A DNA stretch of 50,852 bases from Pigmentiphaga sp. (GTDB lineage: Bacteria > Pseudomonadota > Gammaproteobacteria > Burkholderiales > Burkholderiaceae_B): assembly GCF_019689535.1 (NCBI RefSeq), contig NZ_JADGHH010000002.1, positions 1 to 50,852 of the forward strand, written 5' to 3'. The position numbers and the translations under genes are program-made. Shown here in pieces: positions 37,227 to 47,617 of the stretch; position 1 is the stretch's first letter, and each line of letters begins with the position of its first letter. A model generated the notes under the pieces. The model did not search any database, was not told the DNA's origin, and was given only the letters and a program-made list of their open reading frames with translations.

Positions 37227-37303
37227 TGGTGGCGCATCCCTGATTCGAACAGGGGACCTGCGGATTATGATTCCGTCGCTCTAACCGGCTGAGCTAATGC
37301 GCC
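37227..37303 (-). tRNA. tRNA-Met (CAT anticodon), CCA encoded
   Basis: Minus strand GGCGCATTAGCTCAGCCGGTTAGAGCGACGGAATCATAATCCGCAGGTCCCCTGTTCGAATCAGGGATGCGCCACCA; acceptor and T stems pair fully. Confidence 0.93.
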
Positions 37304-37319
37304 AAAAGCTAAGACCGCG

Positions 37320-37325
37320 ATTATA
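37320..37325 (-). promoter_or_regulatory. -10 box of tRNA-Met promoter
   Basis: Minus-strand TATAAT 16 bp upstream of the mature tRNA 5' end; no clear -35 match. Confidence 0.5.
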
Positions 37326-37364
37326 TAGTGTTCCCGGGCTGCGCGCAAATGGCTTTGCATCGCG

Positions 37365-37398
37365 AAAAAAAAGGGCCCGACAGCATTGCCGTCGGGCC
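37365..37398 (-). terminator. Rho-independent terminator of an intergenic transcript
   Basis: Minus strand GGCCCGAC-GGCAATGCT-GTCGGGCC followed by TTTTTTTT. Confidence 0.85.
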
Positions 37399-37560
37399 GA
37401 CAGGGAGCACACAATGCCGCGCCTCAAAAGCTCGCGGGGGAAGCGCGGTATCGGTGTCGGATGAACCGCTCTGCCAGGCGTCGGGAGCTGCGGTCTCACC
37501 GATGCCCTTTGCGGCAAAGCAATCACCTGAGCCGTCAGTCTAGCCCCTACCCACTGACAG
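37365..37560 (-). ncRNA. Candidate structured small RNA, family not recognised
   Basis: Intergenic, no convincing CDS, several stems (GTCAGT/ACTGAC, CTTTG/CAAAG, ~10-bp GGCATCGGTG/CACCGATACC, ACCGC/GCGGT) ending in a strong terminator; 5' end not determined. Confidence 0.5.
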
Positions 37561-37677
37561 AGACCTGAACGGGTGTACCCCGCCTGCCGCGCCGGGCAGC
37601 CACCCGCGTAACCCTCTGATAAAATGCCATATTCCGCATTTGTGCCCGCGGGCTATAACCCCGTCACGGCAATCGAG

Positions 37678-39051
37678 ATGACCCAAGCCACTCCCCGCAA
37701 ACTATACATCCGCACGTTCGGCTGCCAAATGAACGAGTACGACTCGGACAAAATGGTAGACGTGCTGAACGCCGACCAGCCGTTGGAACTCACGGACCGG
37801 CCGGAAGACGCGGACATCATTCTCTTCAACACCTGTTCGGTGCGCGAAAAGGCGCAGGAGAAAGTTTTCTCCGACCTCGGCCGCGCCAAGATGCTCAAGC
37901 GCGAAAAGCCGGACCTGGTGATCGGCGTGGGCGGCTGCGTCGCCAGCCAGGAAGGCGAGGCCATCGTGGCGCGTGCACCGTATGTCGACGTGGTGTTCGG
38001 GCCGCAAACGCTGCACCGGCTGCCCGAACTGATCGCCAAGCGGCGCGCGTCCGGCACGCCGCAGGTAGACATCAGCTTCCCCGAAATTGAAAAGTTCGAC
38101 CACCTGCCGCCCGCCCGGGTGGAAGGTGCGACGGCCTTCGTCTCCATCATGGAAGGCTGCAGCAAGTACTGCAGCTTCTGCGTCGTGCCGTACACGCGCG
38201 GCGAGGAAGTCTCCCGGCCGTTCGAGGACGTGCTCACCGAGATCGCCGACCTGGCCGACCAAGGCGTCAAGGAAGTCACGCTGCTCGGGCAGAACGTGAA
38301 CGCCTACCGGGGCAAGATGGGCGACACCGACGAAATCGCCGATTTCGCGCTGCTGCTGGAATATGTACACGACATCCCCGGCATCGAGCGCATCCGCTAT
38401 ACGACCTCGCATCCGAAGGAAATGACGCCCCGGCTGATCGAGGCCTACGCCCGCCTGCCCAAGCTCGTGTCCTTCCTGCACCTGCCGGTGCAATCGGGCA
38501 GCGACCGTATCCTGATGGCGATGAAGCGCGGCTACACGGCGCTCGAGTTCAAGTCCATCGTGCGCAAGCTGCGCGCCGCACGCCCCGGGTTGACGCTGTC
38601 TTCGGACTTCATCGTCGGCTTCCCCGGAGAAACCGAGGAAGACTTCGAGAAAACCATGCGATTGATCGACGACGTAGGCTTCGACACGGCGTTCTCGTTC
38701 GTTTATTCGCGCCGTCCGGGTACGCCGGCGGCGGACCTGCAAGACGATACGCCGCAAACGGTCAAGCTGGCCCGCCTGCAGCGCCTGCAGGCGCGGATCA
38801 ATGAGCAGGCGGCCGCCATCAGCGAAAGCATGGTGGGCACCACGCAGCGCATCATCGTCGAAGGCCCCTCGCGCAAGAACCCCGAGGAGCTCATGGGCCG
38901 CACTGAAAACAACCGCATCGTGAACTTCCCGGCGCCGCCGCGGCTCATCGGCCAGATGATCGACGTGCGCATTACTGCGGCGCTGCCGCACACGCTGCGC
39001 GGCGAAGTGGTCACTCGCGAAACCGACGCGACCGAGGCTTTGTCCGCATGA
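37678..39051 (+). CDS. miaB: tRNA-2-methylthio-N6-dimethylallyladenosine synthase MiaB
   Basis: [17 protein letters not shown]; radical [23 protein letters not shown]; upstream in-frame start at 37624 possible. Confidence 0.96.
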   Translation: MTQATPRKLYIRTFGCQMNEYDSDKMVDVLNADQPLELTDRPEDADIILFNTCSVREKAQEKVFSDLGRAKMLKREKPDLVIGVGGCVASQEGEAIVARAPYVDVVFGPQTLHRLPELIAKRRASGTPQVDISFPEIEKFDHLPPARVEGATAFVSIMEGCSKYCSFCVVPYTRGEEVSRPFEDVLTEIADLADQGVKEVTLLGQNVNAYRGKMGDTDEIADFALLLEYVHDIPGIERIRYTTSHPKEMTPRLIEAYARLPKLVSFLHLPVQSGSDRILMAMKRGYTALEFKSIVRKLRAARPGLTLSSDFIVGFPGETEEDFEKTMRLIDDVGFDTAFSFVYSRRPGTPAADLQDDTPQTVKLARLQRLQARINEQAAAISESMVGTTQRIIVEGPSRKNPEELMGRTENNRIVNFPAPPRLIGQMIDVRITAALPHTLRGEVVTRETDATEALSA

Positions 39052-40067
39052 CGGCAGCACCCTCCCGCGGCGCTCACCGCCGCCCCGCGCCGGTCGTCGT
39101 TTCCCTGGGGGACGACAACACCCGGCTGTCGAACCTGTGCGGCCCGCTCGACGAAAACCTGCGCCAGCTGGCGACGGCCTACGGGGTCGAGCTGGCGCGC
39201 CGCGGCCACCGGATCACCCTGGAAGGCGAGCGCGCCGACGCCGCATCGGCAGCGCTGCAATACCTCTACGAGCACGCCGACCACCCTTTGTCGGTCGACG
39301 AGCTGCAGTTGAACCTCGTGGAACTGGGCGCCATGACCGCCGCCCACGACGCGGACGAAGAAACGCCGCCCCAAGGAGCACCCGGCGAGACGGAAGTGGT
39401 GTTGCGCCTGCCCCGCCGGCAGGACTTGCGAGGCCGCACCCCGCGCCAGCGCGACTACCTGCGTAACATCCTGGCGCACGACATTACCTTCGGCATGGGG
39501 CCCGCCGGCACGGGCAAGACCTACTTGGCCGTCGCGTGCGCCATCGACGCGCTGGAACGGGAATCGGTGCGACGCATCGTGCTTACCCGGCCCGCAGTCG
39601 AGGCGGGCGAGCGGCTGGGCTTTTTGCCCGGAGACCTCACCCAGAAGGTCGATCCCTACCTGCGACCGCTCTACGATGCGCTGTACGACCTGCTCGGCTT
39701 CGAGCGGGTCACCAAGCTGTTCGAGAAGCAGACCATAGAAATCGCGCCGCTGGCCTACATGCGGGGGCGAACGCTCAACCATGCCTTCGTCATCCTCGAC
39801 GAGGCGCAGAACACGACGCCGGAACAGATGAAGATGTTCCTGACGCGCATCGGATTCGGCAGCAAAGCGGTCATTACGGGCGACCCGTCGCAGGTGGACC
39901 TGCCCAAGGGCCAGCGCAGCGGCCTACTCGACGCCGCGCAAATCCTGGCTTCGGTCCAAGGCATTTCGTTTACGCAGTTCACCAGCGGGGACGTGGTACG
40001 CCATCCCCTGGTGGCGCGCATCGTCGACGCCTACGAAAAGCATGCCAAGACGTCCCAGGACGGCTGA
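39048..40067 (+). CDS. ybeZ: PhoH-like protein (YbeZ)
   Basis: [47 protein letters not shown]. Confidence 0.94.
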   Translation: MTAAPSRGAHRRPAPVVVSLGDDNTRLSNLCGPLDENLRQLATAYGVELARRGHRITLEGERADAASAALQYLYEHADHPLSVDELQLNLVELGAMTAAHDADEETPPQGAPGETEVVLRLPRRQDLRGRTPRQRDYLRNILAHDITFGMGPAGTGKTYLAVACAIDALERESVRRIVLTRPAVEAGERLGFLPGDLTQKVDPYLRPLYDALYDLLGFERVTKLFEKQTIEIAPLAYMRGRTLNHAFVILDEAQNTTPEQMKMFLTRIGFGSKAVITGDPSQVDLPKGQRSGLLDAAQILASVQGISFTQFTSGDVVRHPLVARIVDAYEKHAKTSQDG

Positions 40068-40539
40068 AGCGACCGCCGTGCCGACGCTTTCCCTCGCAGT
40101 GCAATATGGCAAAGAGGAGCCGCGCCTGCCGCGCTGGCGCCTGCGGCGCTGGGTCGCCCAGACGCTGCGCGCGCCCGAGCTGGCCGGCATCCCGGGCGTC
40201 GCCTTGACGCTCCGCCTGGTCGGGGCTGCCGAAGGCCGCCGCCTGAACCGCGATTTCCGCCAGCGGGACTACGCCACCAACGTGCTGACCTTCGAATACG
40301 GCCCGGGGCCGGACGGGGTGGTCGGCGGCGACATCGTACTGTGCGTGCCGGTGCTGGCAGCTGAAGCCAAGGCCCAGAAAAAGCCGTTTTTGCATCACGC
40401 CGCCCACCTGGTCGTGCACGGCGTCCTGCACTCCCTGGGCTACGACCACCTGAACGAACGCGACGCCCGGCGCATGGAGGCGCTGGAGACCCGCATCCTG
40501 GCTACGATGGCCATCCCCGACCCGTATCAGGTATCCTAA
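40042..40539 (+). CDS. ybeY: Endoribonuclease YbeY
   Basis: HAAHLVVHGVLHSLGYDH zinc motif; alternative GTG start at 40078. Confidence 0.94.
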   Translation: MPRRPRTAEATAVPTLSLAVQYGKEEPRLPRWRLRRWVAQTLRAPELAGIPGVALTLRLVGAAEGRRLNRDFRQRDYATNVLTFEYGPGPDGVVGGDIVLCVPVLAAEAKAQKKPFLHHAAHLVVHGVLHSLGYDHLNERDARRMEALETRILATMAIPDPYQVS

Positions 40540-40565
40540 ACTTTTCCAACTGTCCTCCCAGGACG

Positions 40566-41465
40566 ATGTCAGATACATCCCCTAGTCCGGCGTACGCCCA
40601 GCGTACGCCCAAGCACACACCCAAGACCTTCTTCGAGCGCCTTTCAGCGCTGATCCACCGCGAACCGGAAGACCGCGAGGATCTCAAGGCCGTGCTCGAG
40701 GCGGCCTACGGCCGCGACCTGCTCGATGCCGAGGCCTTGTCCATGATCGAGGGCGTGCTGGCCGTGTCCGAACTCACGGCCGGCGACATCATGATCCCCC
40801 GCTCGCGCATGGACATGCTCGAGGTGTCGCAGCCCATCGACGCCCTGCTTCCGACCATCATCGAAACTGCCCATTCGCGCTTCCCGGTCTACGAGGACAC
40901 CCGGGACAACGTGATCGGCATCCTGCTGGCCAAGGACCTCCTGCGCTACATGGTGGATCGCGAGCTGGACCTGCGCACGCTCCTGCGCCCGGCAGTCTTC
41001 ATTCCGGAGTCCAAGCGCCTGAACGTCCTGTTGCGCGAATTCCGCAGCAACCGGAACCACATCGCCATCGTGGTCGACGAGCACGGGGGCACGGCGGGCC
41101 TCATTACCATCGAAGACGTGCTGGAGCAGATCGTCGGCGAAATCGAGGACGAGTTCGACGATGCCGCCGTGGAGCAGTCCATCTTCCCGGACGGCAAGAA
41201 TCGCTGGCGCGTCGTCGCGCTGACCAGCATCCGGCGCTTCAACGAAACTTTCGGCTCGTCGCTGGACGACGACGAGTACGACACGGTCGGAGGCTGGCTG
41301 GCTGGCACCTTGGGCCGCATTCCGCGGCGCGGAGACCGCATCGAGCGCGACGACCTGCGCATCGAGGTCATCCGCGCCGATGCGCGCCGCGCCCTGTGGC
41401 TGCGCGTGTCGCGGCTGACGCCCGGCTCGGCGCCCTCGTCCGCCGTGATGTCCAACCCAGGCTGA
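40566..41465 (+). CDS. corC: CBS-domain CorC/HlyC-type protein (YbeX)
   Basis: VSELTAGDIMIPRSRMDML, FPVYEDTRDNVIGILLAKDLL, VVDEHGGTAGLITIEDVLEQIVGEIEDEFD. Confidence 0.94.
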   Translation: MSDTSPSPAYAQRTPKHTPKTFFERLSALIHREPEDREDLKAVLEAAYGRDLLDAEALSMIEGVLAVSELTAGDIMIPRSRMDMLEVSQPIDALLPTIIETAHSRFPVYEDTRDNVIGILLAKDLLRYMVDRELDLRTLLRPAVFIPESKRLNVLLREFRSNRNHIAIVVDEHGGTAGLITIEDVLEQIVGEIEDEFDDAAVEQSIFPDGKNRWRVVALTSIRRFNETFGSSLDDDEYDTVGGWLAGTLGRIPRRGDRIERDDLRIEVIRADARRALWLRVSRLTPGSAPSSAVMSNPG

Positions 41466-41473
41466 ATCGACCC

Positions 41474-43111
41474 GTGTCCATCCCTCACGCCGCGCTGGCC
41501 GGTGCGCTGATTCTTGGCATGCTGCATGGGCTGGCCTTCGCGCCAGCCCCCTTCCCCGCTTGGTCCCTGCCCATGCTCCAATTGGCCGCCTTCGGCGCCC
41601 TGAGCCGGCTGGCATGGCGCGCCCCGTCGGCAGGAAGAGCGGCCTGGATCGGCGCGCTGTTCGGCGCCGGCACCTTCGCGGTCGGCATTTCCTGGATCTA
41701 CGTCAGCCTGCACGTCTACGCCTACATGGCCGCCCCCCTCGCGGCGCTGGGGGTCGGCCTGCTGGCGGCCTACCTGTCCCTCTACCCTGCCCTGGCCACC
41801 GGCTTGGCGTGGTGGCTGAGCCGCCGGCCGAACGGTCGCGATTCCCGTGGCGCCGCATCGGGGCTCGTCTACGTGCTTGCGCTCGCCGCCTGCTGGAGCG
41901 GCGCGGAATGGCTGCGCGGCGTGCTCTTCACCGGATTCCCCTGGCTCAACATCGGTTACGCCCACGTGGACGGTCCGCTGCACGGCTGGGCGCCCCTGCT
42001 CGGCGTCTACGGCGTCGCGTTTGCGGCCGCCCTGACGGCGACCGGGCTGGCCTGGATCGCAGCCGCAGCGTGGCGGCGCAAGGAACCCGGCCGGCGCGGC
42101 GCCGCCCTGCGCGCCGGCTGGCCCGCCCTGGCAGCCGCGGCAGGCGCCTTGGCAATCGGAATCGCCGGGGGGGCCTGGACCTGGGTGCAGCCTTACGGCC
42201 CGGCGCTGGACGTGCGCCTGGTGCAAGCCAACATCCCACTCTCAGACAAATTCGACCCTGCCCGCATCTGGCATGGCATGGACACGCACCGGGGCCTGGC
42301 CATGCTTCCCAGGGCCGACGGCCGTTCCGCCGCCCTCACGCTGCTGCCCGAGACGGCGGTGCCGGTTTTCCAGGACCAACTCACGGCCGAAGCCTGGCAA
42401 GAGTGGGTGGACAGCGCCGGCGTACAGGGCGGCACCTTCGTGCTGGGCGTCGCCATGCGCGACATCCATCCCGACCGCGACCGCTATTACAACAGCGTCA
42501 TTTCGCTAGACGGCACCACGGCCCCCGAGCGACTGGTCAACGGACAGGTCGACCGACGCTACGACAAACGGCACCTAGTGCCGTTCGGGGAGTTCATCCC
42601 GCCCGGCTTCCGCTGGTTCGTCGACGAAATGGTCATGCCGCTGGGCGATTTCGACCGGGGCGCACCGCGCCAGAAGCCCTTCGACATAGGCGGCCAGCAC
42701 ATCGCCCTGAACATCTGCTACGAGGACGTTTTCGGCGAGGAACTCCTGCCCGCGATACGTCCCGGCCCGTCCGACCCCGGCGCCACCATCCTCGCCAACA
42801 TCAGCAACCTGGCGTGGTTCGGAGACTCCCTCGCCTTGCCGCAGCACCTGCAGATGTCCCGCATGCGCGTGCGCGAAACCGGCAGGCCCCTGCTGCGGGC
42901 GACCAACACGGGCATGACCGCCGCGGTGGACGCCCAGGCCCGGATCGTGGGCCAACTCGAGCCGCATACCGCGGGCGTACTCGACATCACGGTCCAGGGA
43001 ACGACGGGCCTGACGCCCTACGTCCGCACGGGCAATGCGCCCATCCTGGTCCTCGTGGCCGCCCTGCTGGCCGGACTGGCCTGGCTGCGGCGTGCATCCG
43101 CGCGGGAATGA
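41474..43111 (+). CDS. lnt: Apolipoprotein N-acyltransferase
   Basis: Multi-TM N-terminus then nitrilase domain: LLPETAVPVF, KRHLVPFGEFIP, ICYEDVF; GTG start. Confidence 0.94.
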   Translation: MSIPHAALAGALILGMLHGLAFAPAPFPAWSLPMLQLAAFGALSRLAWRAPSAGRAAWIGALFGAGTFAVGISWIYVSLHVYAYMAAPLAALGVGLLAAYLSLYPALATGLAWWLSRRPNGRDSRGAASGLVYVLALAACWSGAEWLRGVLFTGFPWLNIGYAHVDGPLHGWAPLLGVYGVAFAAALTATGLAWIAAAAWRRKEPGRRGAALRAGWPALAAAAGALAIGIAGGAWTWVQPYGPALDVRLVQANIPLSDKFDPARIWHGMDTHRGLAMLPRADGRSAALTLLPETAVPVFQDQLTAEAWQEWVDSAGVQGGTFVLGVAMRDIHPDRDRYYNSVISLDGTTAPERLVNGQVDRRYDKRHLVPFGEFIPPGFRWFVDEMVMPLGDFDRGAPRQKPFDIGGQHIALNICYEDVFGEELLPAIRPGPSDPGATILANISNLAWFGDSLALPQHLQMSRMRVRETGRPLLRATNTGMTAAVDAQARIVGQLEPHTAGVLDITVQGTTGLTPYVRTGNAPILVLVAALLAGLAWLRRASARE

Positions 43112-43225
43112 CCACCTTTGCGCCCACCGGGCGCGCCCGGTGCGGCGCGCTTTTCGCGCGGGCCAGTTAAAATCCCTGGTTTGGCCGGGCCGATGGCCGC
43201 ACGCGGCCGCATTGATTCCAAGACC

Positions 43226-44125
43226 ATGCTGACATTTCAACAGATCATCCTCCGACTCCAGGAGTACTGGAGCCAGCAAGGCTGCGCCCTGCTGCAGCCC
43301 TACGACATGGAAGTCGGCGCCGGCACCTCGCACACCGCCACGTTCCTGAGGGCCCTGGGGCCCGAACCCTGGCGCGCCGCCTACGTCCAGCCCTCGCGCC
43401 GCCCCAAGGACGGCCGCTACGGCGAGAACCCCAACCGCCTGCAGCACTATTACCAGTACCAGGTGGTGCTCAAGCCCTCGCCGCCTAACATCCTGGACCT
43501 CTACATCGGCTCGCTGGAGGCACTGGGCATCGACCCCAAGGAACACGACATCCGTTTCGTGGAAGACGACTGGGAGAATCCCACGCTGGGCGCGTGGGGC
43601 CTGGGCTGGGAAGTCTGGCTCAACGGCATGGAAGTGACGCAATTCACCTACTTCCAACAAGTCGGCGGCATCGATTGCAAGCCCATCATGGGCGAGATTA
43701 CCTACGGCCTGGAGCGCCTCGCCATGTACCTGCAGGGCGTGGAAAGCGTCTACGACCTCGTGTGGACGCAAGCGCCCGACGGTACGCGCGTGACGTACGG
43801 CGATGTCTACCACCAGAACGAAGTGGAACAGTCCAGCTACAACTTCGAGCACTCTTCGCCCGAGATCCTGTTCCGCCACTTCAACGACTACGAAGCCCAG
43901 GCCAAGCGGCTGGTTGAGGTGCCGCTCGCGCTGCCGGCCTATGAGATGGTGTTGAAGGCCGCGCACACGTTCAACCTACTGGATGCCCGCGGCGCCATCA
44001 GCGTCACCGAACGGGCCGCCTACATCGGCCGCATCCGCAACCTGTCGCGCGCCATCGCGCAGGCTTACTACGACTCACGAGAACGACTGGGCTTTCCCAT
44101 GCTTGCACGCAAGGAGGCCGCGTAA
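43226..44125 (+). CDS. glyQ: Glycyl-tRNA synthetase alpha subunit
   Basis: [49 protein letters not shown]. Confidence 0.98.
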   Translation: MLTFQQIILRLQEYWSQQGCALLQPYDMEVGAGTSHTATFLRALGPEPWRAAYVQPSRRPKDGRYGENPNRLQHYYQYQVVLKPSPPNILDLYIGSLEALGIDPKEHDIRFVEDDWENPTLGAWGLGWEVWLNGMEVTQFTYFQQVGGIDCKPIMGEITYGLERLAMYLQGVESVYDLVWTQAPDGTRVTYGDVYHQNEVEQSSYNFEHSSPEILFRHFNDYEAQAKRLVEVPLALPAYEMVLKAAHTFNLLDARGAISVTERAAYIGRIRNLSRAIAQAYYDSRERLGFPMLARKEAA

Positions 44126-46254
44126 TGTCGGCCGCTCAACCCTTCCTGCTGGAACTGTTCACCGAGGAACTCCCGCCCAAGGCCCTGAACCGGCTGGGGC
44201 AGGCCTTCGCCGACGGCATTGCGGCCGGGCTGCAAAGCCGCGGGCTGCTGGCCGGCGGCAATGCCGTGACGGCTTACGCCACCCCGCGGCGCCTGGCCGT
44301 CCACCTGTCGGCCGTGCTGCCCCAGGCCGCCGATACCGAATACTCCGAAAAGCTGATGCCCGTGTCCGTGGGCCTGACGGCCGACGGACAAGCTACGCCG
44401 GCCCTGTTGAAGAAATTGGCCGCCAAGGGCTTGCAATCGGTCGACGTCGCGAGCCTGGCGCGCGAATCGGACGGCAAGAATGAGCAGCTCGTCTATCGCG
44501 GCATCGCCAAGGGCGCCGCGCTGCAAGCCGCGCTGCAGACCGTGCTGGAAGAAACGCTCGGCAAGCTGCCCATCCCCAAGGTCATGAGCTACCAGCTCGC
44601 CGACGGCACGACCACTGTCCGCTTCGTTCGTCCGGCGCACGGACTCGTCGCGCTGCACGGCGACCGGGTCGTGGACGTGACCGCGCTCGGGCTGCGGGCA
44701 GGACGCTCCACCTACGGCCACCGCTTCCAGTCCGAGGGCCCGATCGAGCTCGCCTCGGCCGACGCCTACGAAGACCGCCTGCGCGAGCAAGGGCGCGTCA
44801 TCGCATCGTTCGCCAAGCGGCGCGACGCCATCGAGCGGCAATTGCGCGACCAGGCCGCCCGCCTCGGCGCCTCGCTGGGGGATGAAGCCGACGTAGCTGC
44901 CCTGCTCGACGAGGTGTGTGCCCTGGTGGAATACCCCACGGTTTATGTGGGCGAGTTCGAGTCCGAATTCCTGGCCGTGCCGCAGGAATGCCTGATCCTG
45001 ACCATGCGGCTGAACCAGAAATATTTCCCGCTGTTCGACGCCGCGACCGGCAAGCTGACGCATCGCTTCTTGATCGTCAGCAACATGGAGCTGGCCGACC
45101 CCTCCAACATCATCGAGGGCAATCAGCGGGTGGTGCGCCCGCGCCTGGCAGACGCACGCTTCTTCTTCGAGACCGACAAGAAAGTGCCCCTGGCCGAGCG
45201 CGTGGAACAGCTCGGCACCGTCGTGTATCACAACAAACTGGGTTCGCAGCTCGAACGCTCGCAACGCGTCCGTGCGCTGGCGCGCTGGGTAGCCCAAGCC
45301 ATCGGCGCCGACCCCGGCCGCGCCGACCGCGCCGCCTTGCTCGCCAAGGCGGACCTGGTGACCGGCATGGTGGGTGAGTTCCCGGAACTCCAGGGCATCA
45401 TGGGCGCGTACTACGCCGAAGCCGACGGCGAAGCGCCGGACGTGGTGGAAGCCATCCGCCAGCAATACCGCATCCGCCTGGAAGCGCCCGTGACCGATGC
45501 CAGCGCCACGGCAGCCGCGCTGTTCCTGGCTGAGCGCGCGGAAACGCTGCTCGGTATCTGGAGCATCGGCCTCGCCCCCACCGGCGACAAAGATCCGTAC
45601 GGCCTGCGCCGGGCGGCCCTGGGCCTGATCAGCGCCTTCGAGCAGCTGGAGGCCGGCGGACGTCTCGCGGGCGACTCGGCGCTGACGCTCGATGCCCTGC
45701 TCGCGCAGGCCGCAGCGGGCTTTGCCACCCCGCCCACGCCGAAACAAATTGACGAGGTCCGCGCCTTCATCTTCGAGCGGTACCGCAACCAGCTCGCAGG
45801 ACAGTTCGACCGCGCCGCGGTCGATGCCGTGATCGCCGTCGCACCGCCGCTCGCCCAGGTGCCCGCCCGGGTGCGGGCCGTGGTGGCCTTCTCCGCGCTG
45901 CCCGAAGCCGCTGCGCTGGCCGCCGCCAACAAGCGCATCGGCAACATCTTGAAGAAGGTCGAAGGCGACCCCGGGCAGGTGAACGAGGCGCTGCTCGCCG
46001 AACCGGCCGAGAAGGCACTGGCCGAATCCGTGCGCACGCTCCGGCCGCAGGCCGAAGGCAAGTTCGCGCAAGGGGACTTCGCGGGCGCGCTGTCGGTGTT
46101 GTCGCAGGCCCGCGGCCCGGTCGACGCTTTCTTCGCCGACGTCATGGTCATGGCCGAAGATCCTGCGATCCGGGCCAACCGGCTGGCACTCCTGGCCGAG
46201 TTGCACCGCGTCATGAACCACGTGGCCGATTTGTCTCGCCTGGCGGCTGCCTAA
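44125..46254 (+). CDS. glyS: Glycyl-tRNA synthetase beta subunit
   Basis: LLELFTEELPPKALNRLGQAF; follows glyQ with ATG/TAA overlap. Confidence 0.97.
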   Translation: MSAAQPFLLELFTEELPPKALNRLGQAFADGIAAGLQSRGLLAGGNAVTAYATPRRLAVHLSAVLPQAADTEYSEKLMPVSVGLTADGQATPALLKKLAAKGLQSVDVASLARESDGKNEQLVYRGIAKGAALQAALQTVLEETLGKLPIPKVMSYQLADGTTTVRFVRPAHGLVALHGDRVVDVTALGLRAGRSTYGHRFQSEGPIELASADAYEDRLREQGRVIASFAKRRDAIERQLRDQAARLGASLGDEADVAALLDEVCALVEYPTVYVGEFESEFLAVPQECLILTMRLNQKYFPLFDAATGKLTHRFLIVSNMELADPSNIIEGNQRVVRPRLADARFFFETDKKVPLAERVEQLGTVVYHNKLGSQLERSQRVRALARWVAQAIGADPGRADRAALLAKADLVTGMVGEFPELQGIMGAYYAEADGEAPDVVEAIRQQYRIRLEAPVTDASATAAALFLAERAETLLGIWSIGLAPTGDKDPYGLRRAALGLISAFEQLEAGGRLAGDSALTLDALLAQAAAGFATPPTPKQIDEVRAFIFERYRNQLAGQFDRAAVDAVIAVAPPLAQVPARVRAVVAFSALPEAAALAAANKRIGNILKKVEGDPGQVNEALLAEPAEKALAESVRTLRPQAEGKFAQGDFAGALSVLSQARGPVDAFFADVMVMAEDPAIRANRLALLAELHRVMNHVADLSRLAAA

Positions 46255-46257
46255 ACG

Positions 46258-46833
46258 ATGCCGAGCGTCCTGACTCGTCCCAAGCTGGTGATCCTGGACC
46301 GCGACGGCGTCATCAACCAGGATAGCCCCGACTTCATCAAGTCGCCCGACGAATGGATCCCATTGCCCGGTGCGCTCGAAGCCATCGCGCGCATCAACCA
46401 GGCGGGATACCGCGTGGTCGTGGCAAGCAACCAATCGGGGCTGGGCCGCGGCTTGTTCGACGCGGCCACGCTCAACGCCATCCATGCCAAGCTCAAGGCC
46501 CAGTTGGCCAAGGTGGGTGGCGTCATCGACGCCATCTTCGTTTGCCCGCACGCACCCGACGCCGGCTGCGACTGCCGCAAGCCGCTGCCGGGCATGTACC
46601 GCGAGATTGCGCGGCGCTTCGAAATCGACCTGCACGGCGTTCCCTCGGTGGGCGATTCGGCGCGCGACCTCGAAGCCGCGGCGGCTGCAGGCTGTACGCC
46701 CTGGCTGGTCCTGACCGGAAACGGCTCCAAGACGCTGGCCAAGGGCAACCTGCCGCCGGGCACCGTCGTTTGGAAGGACCTCAGTGCGGTCGCCGATGCG
46801 CTGGAGGCGTCCGCCCAGCCCGAGGAACACTGA
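46258..46833 (+). CDS. gmhB: D-glycero-beta-D-manno-heptose 1,7-bisphosphate 7-phosphatase
   Basis: LVILDRDGVINQDSPDFIKSPDEW, CPHAPDAGCDCRKPLPGM. Confidence 0.94.
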   Translation: MPSVLTRPKLVILDRDGVINQDSPDFIKSPDEWIPLPGALEAIARINQAGYRVVVASNQSGLGRGLFDAATLNAIHAKLKAQLAKVGGVIDAIFVCPHAPDAGCDCRKPLPGMYREIARRFEIDLHGVPSVGDSARDLEAAAAAGCTPWLVLTGNGSKTLAKGNLPPGTVVWKDLSAVADALEASAQPEEH

Positions 46834-46836
46834 TTG

Positions 46837-47580
46837 ATGCGCTGGCTACGATCGCTGCTGTATTCGATCTTTTTCATCGGCACCATGGTGCCTTACGCCA
46901 TTGCCTGCGTGCTTTGGCTTCCGCTCCCCTTGCATTGGCGCTACCGGCTCACCATCGGCTGGCCCCGGCTGGTGGTGTGGGGCGCGCGCTGGATCGCCGG
47001 CATACGGTGGCGCGTCAAGGGTTGGGAGAACCTGCCCGACCGGCCCGCCATCGTACTTTCCAAGCACCAGTCGACCTGGGAAACGCTGTTCCTGGCCGGC
47101 TGGCTGCCGCACCAGATCTGCTACGTCTACAAACGCGAGCTGAATTGGATCCCCTTCTTCGGCTGGGGCCTGGCGAGCCTGAGCATGATCGCCATCGACC
47201 GCAAGAAAGGCAGCGACGCCTTCGAACAAGTCGTCACCCAGGGCCGCGAGCGCCTGGCGGCCGGTCGATGGATCGTCATGTTTCCCGAAGGCACGCGCGT
47301 CGCGCCCGGCAAGAAGGGCAAGTACAAGAGCGGCGGCGCCCGCTTCGCAGTGCGCACCGGCGCCGTGGTCGTTCCCATCGCCCACAATGCGGGCGAGTGC
47401 TGGCCGCGCAGGACGTTCGTGAAGCGCCCCGGAACCGTTACCATATCGATCGGCCCGGCCATCGATCCCCATGGCCTGACGGCGGACGAAATCAATCGCC
47501 GCGTCGAAGACTGGATCGAAGGCGAAATGCGCAGGCTCAATCCCGAACGTTATCCCGACTCCCGGAGCCACGCCGCCTGA
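46837..47580 (+). CDS. plsC: 1-acyl-sn-glycerol-3-phosphate acyltransferase
   Basis: SKHQSTWETLFL (HxxxxD-like HQSTWE), FPEGTRVAPGKKGKYKSGGARFA. Confidence 0.9.
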   Translation: MRWLRSLLYSIFFIGTMVPYAIACVLWLPLPLHWRYRLTIGWPRLVVWGARWIAGIRWRVKGWENLPDRPAIVLSKHQSTWETLFLAGWLPHQICYVYKRELNWIPFFGWGLASLSMIAIDRKKGSDAFEQVVTQGRERLAAGRWIVMFPEGTRVAPGKKGKYKSGGARFAVRTGAVVVPIAHNAGECWPRRTFVKRPGTVTISIGPAIDPHGLTADEINRRVEDWIEGEMRRLNPERYPDSRSHAA

Positions 47581-47617
47581 CACCGGGCACGGCTCTTCGC
47601 GAACGGATCCCAACGCC

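Noticed and set aside
37328-37543. Short plus-strand ORF MFPGCAQMALHREKKGPDS... in the intergenic region
   Set aside because: Runs through the terminator hairpin and structured stems; no protein-like features. Treated as a ncRNA candidate instead.
37624-39051. miaB starting at 37624 ([10 protein letters not shown]...)
   Set aside because: The first ATG overlaps a TAAAAT promoter-like sequence; [19 protein letters not shown] at 37678 is the more usual N-terminus.
44068-46830. 920-aa minus-strand ORF opposite glyS/gmhB
   Set aside because: Spans two well-supported genes on the other strand; composition is an antisense artefact.
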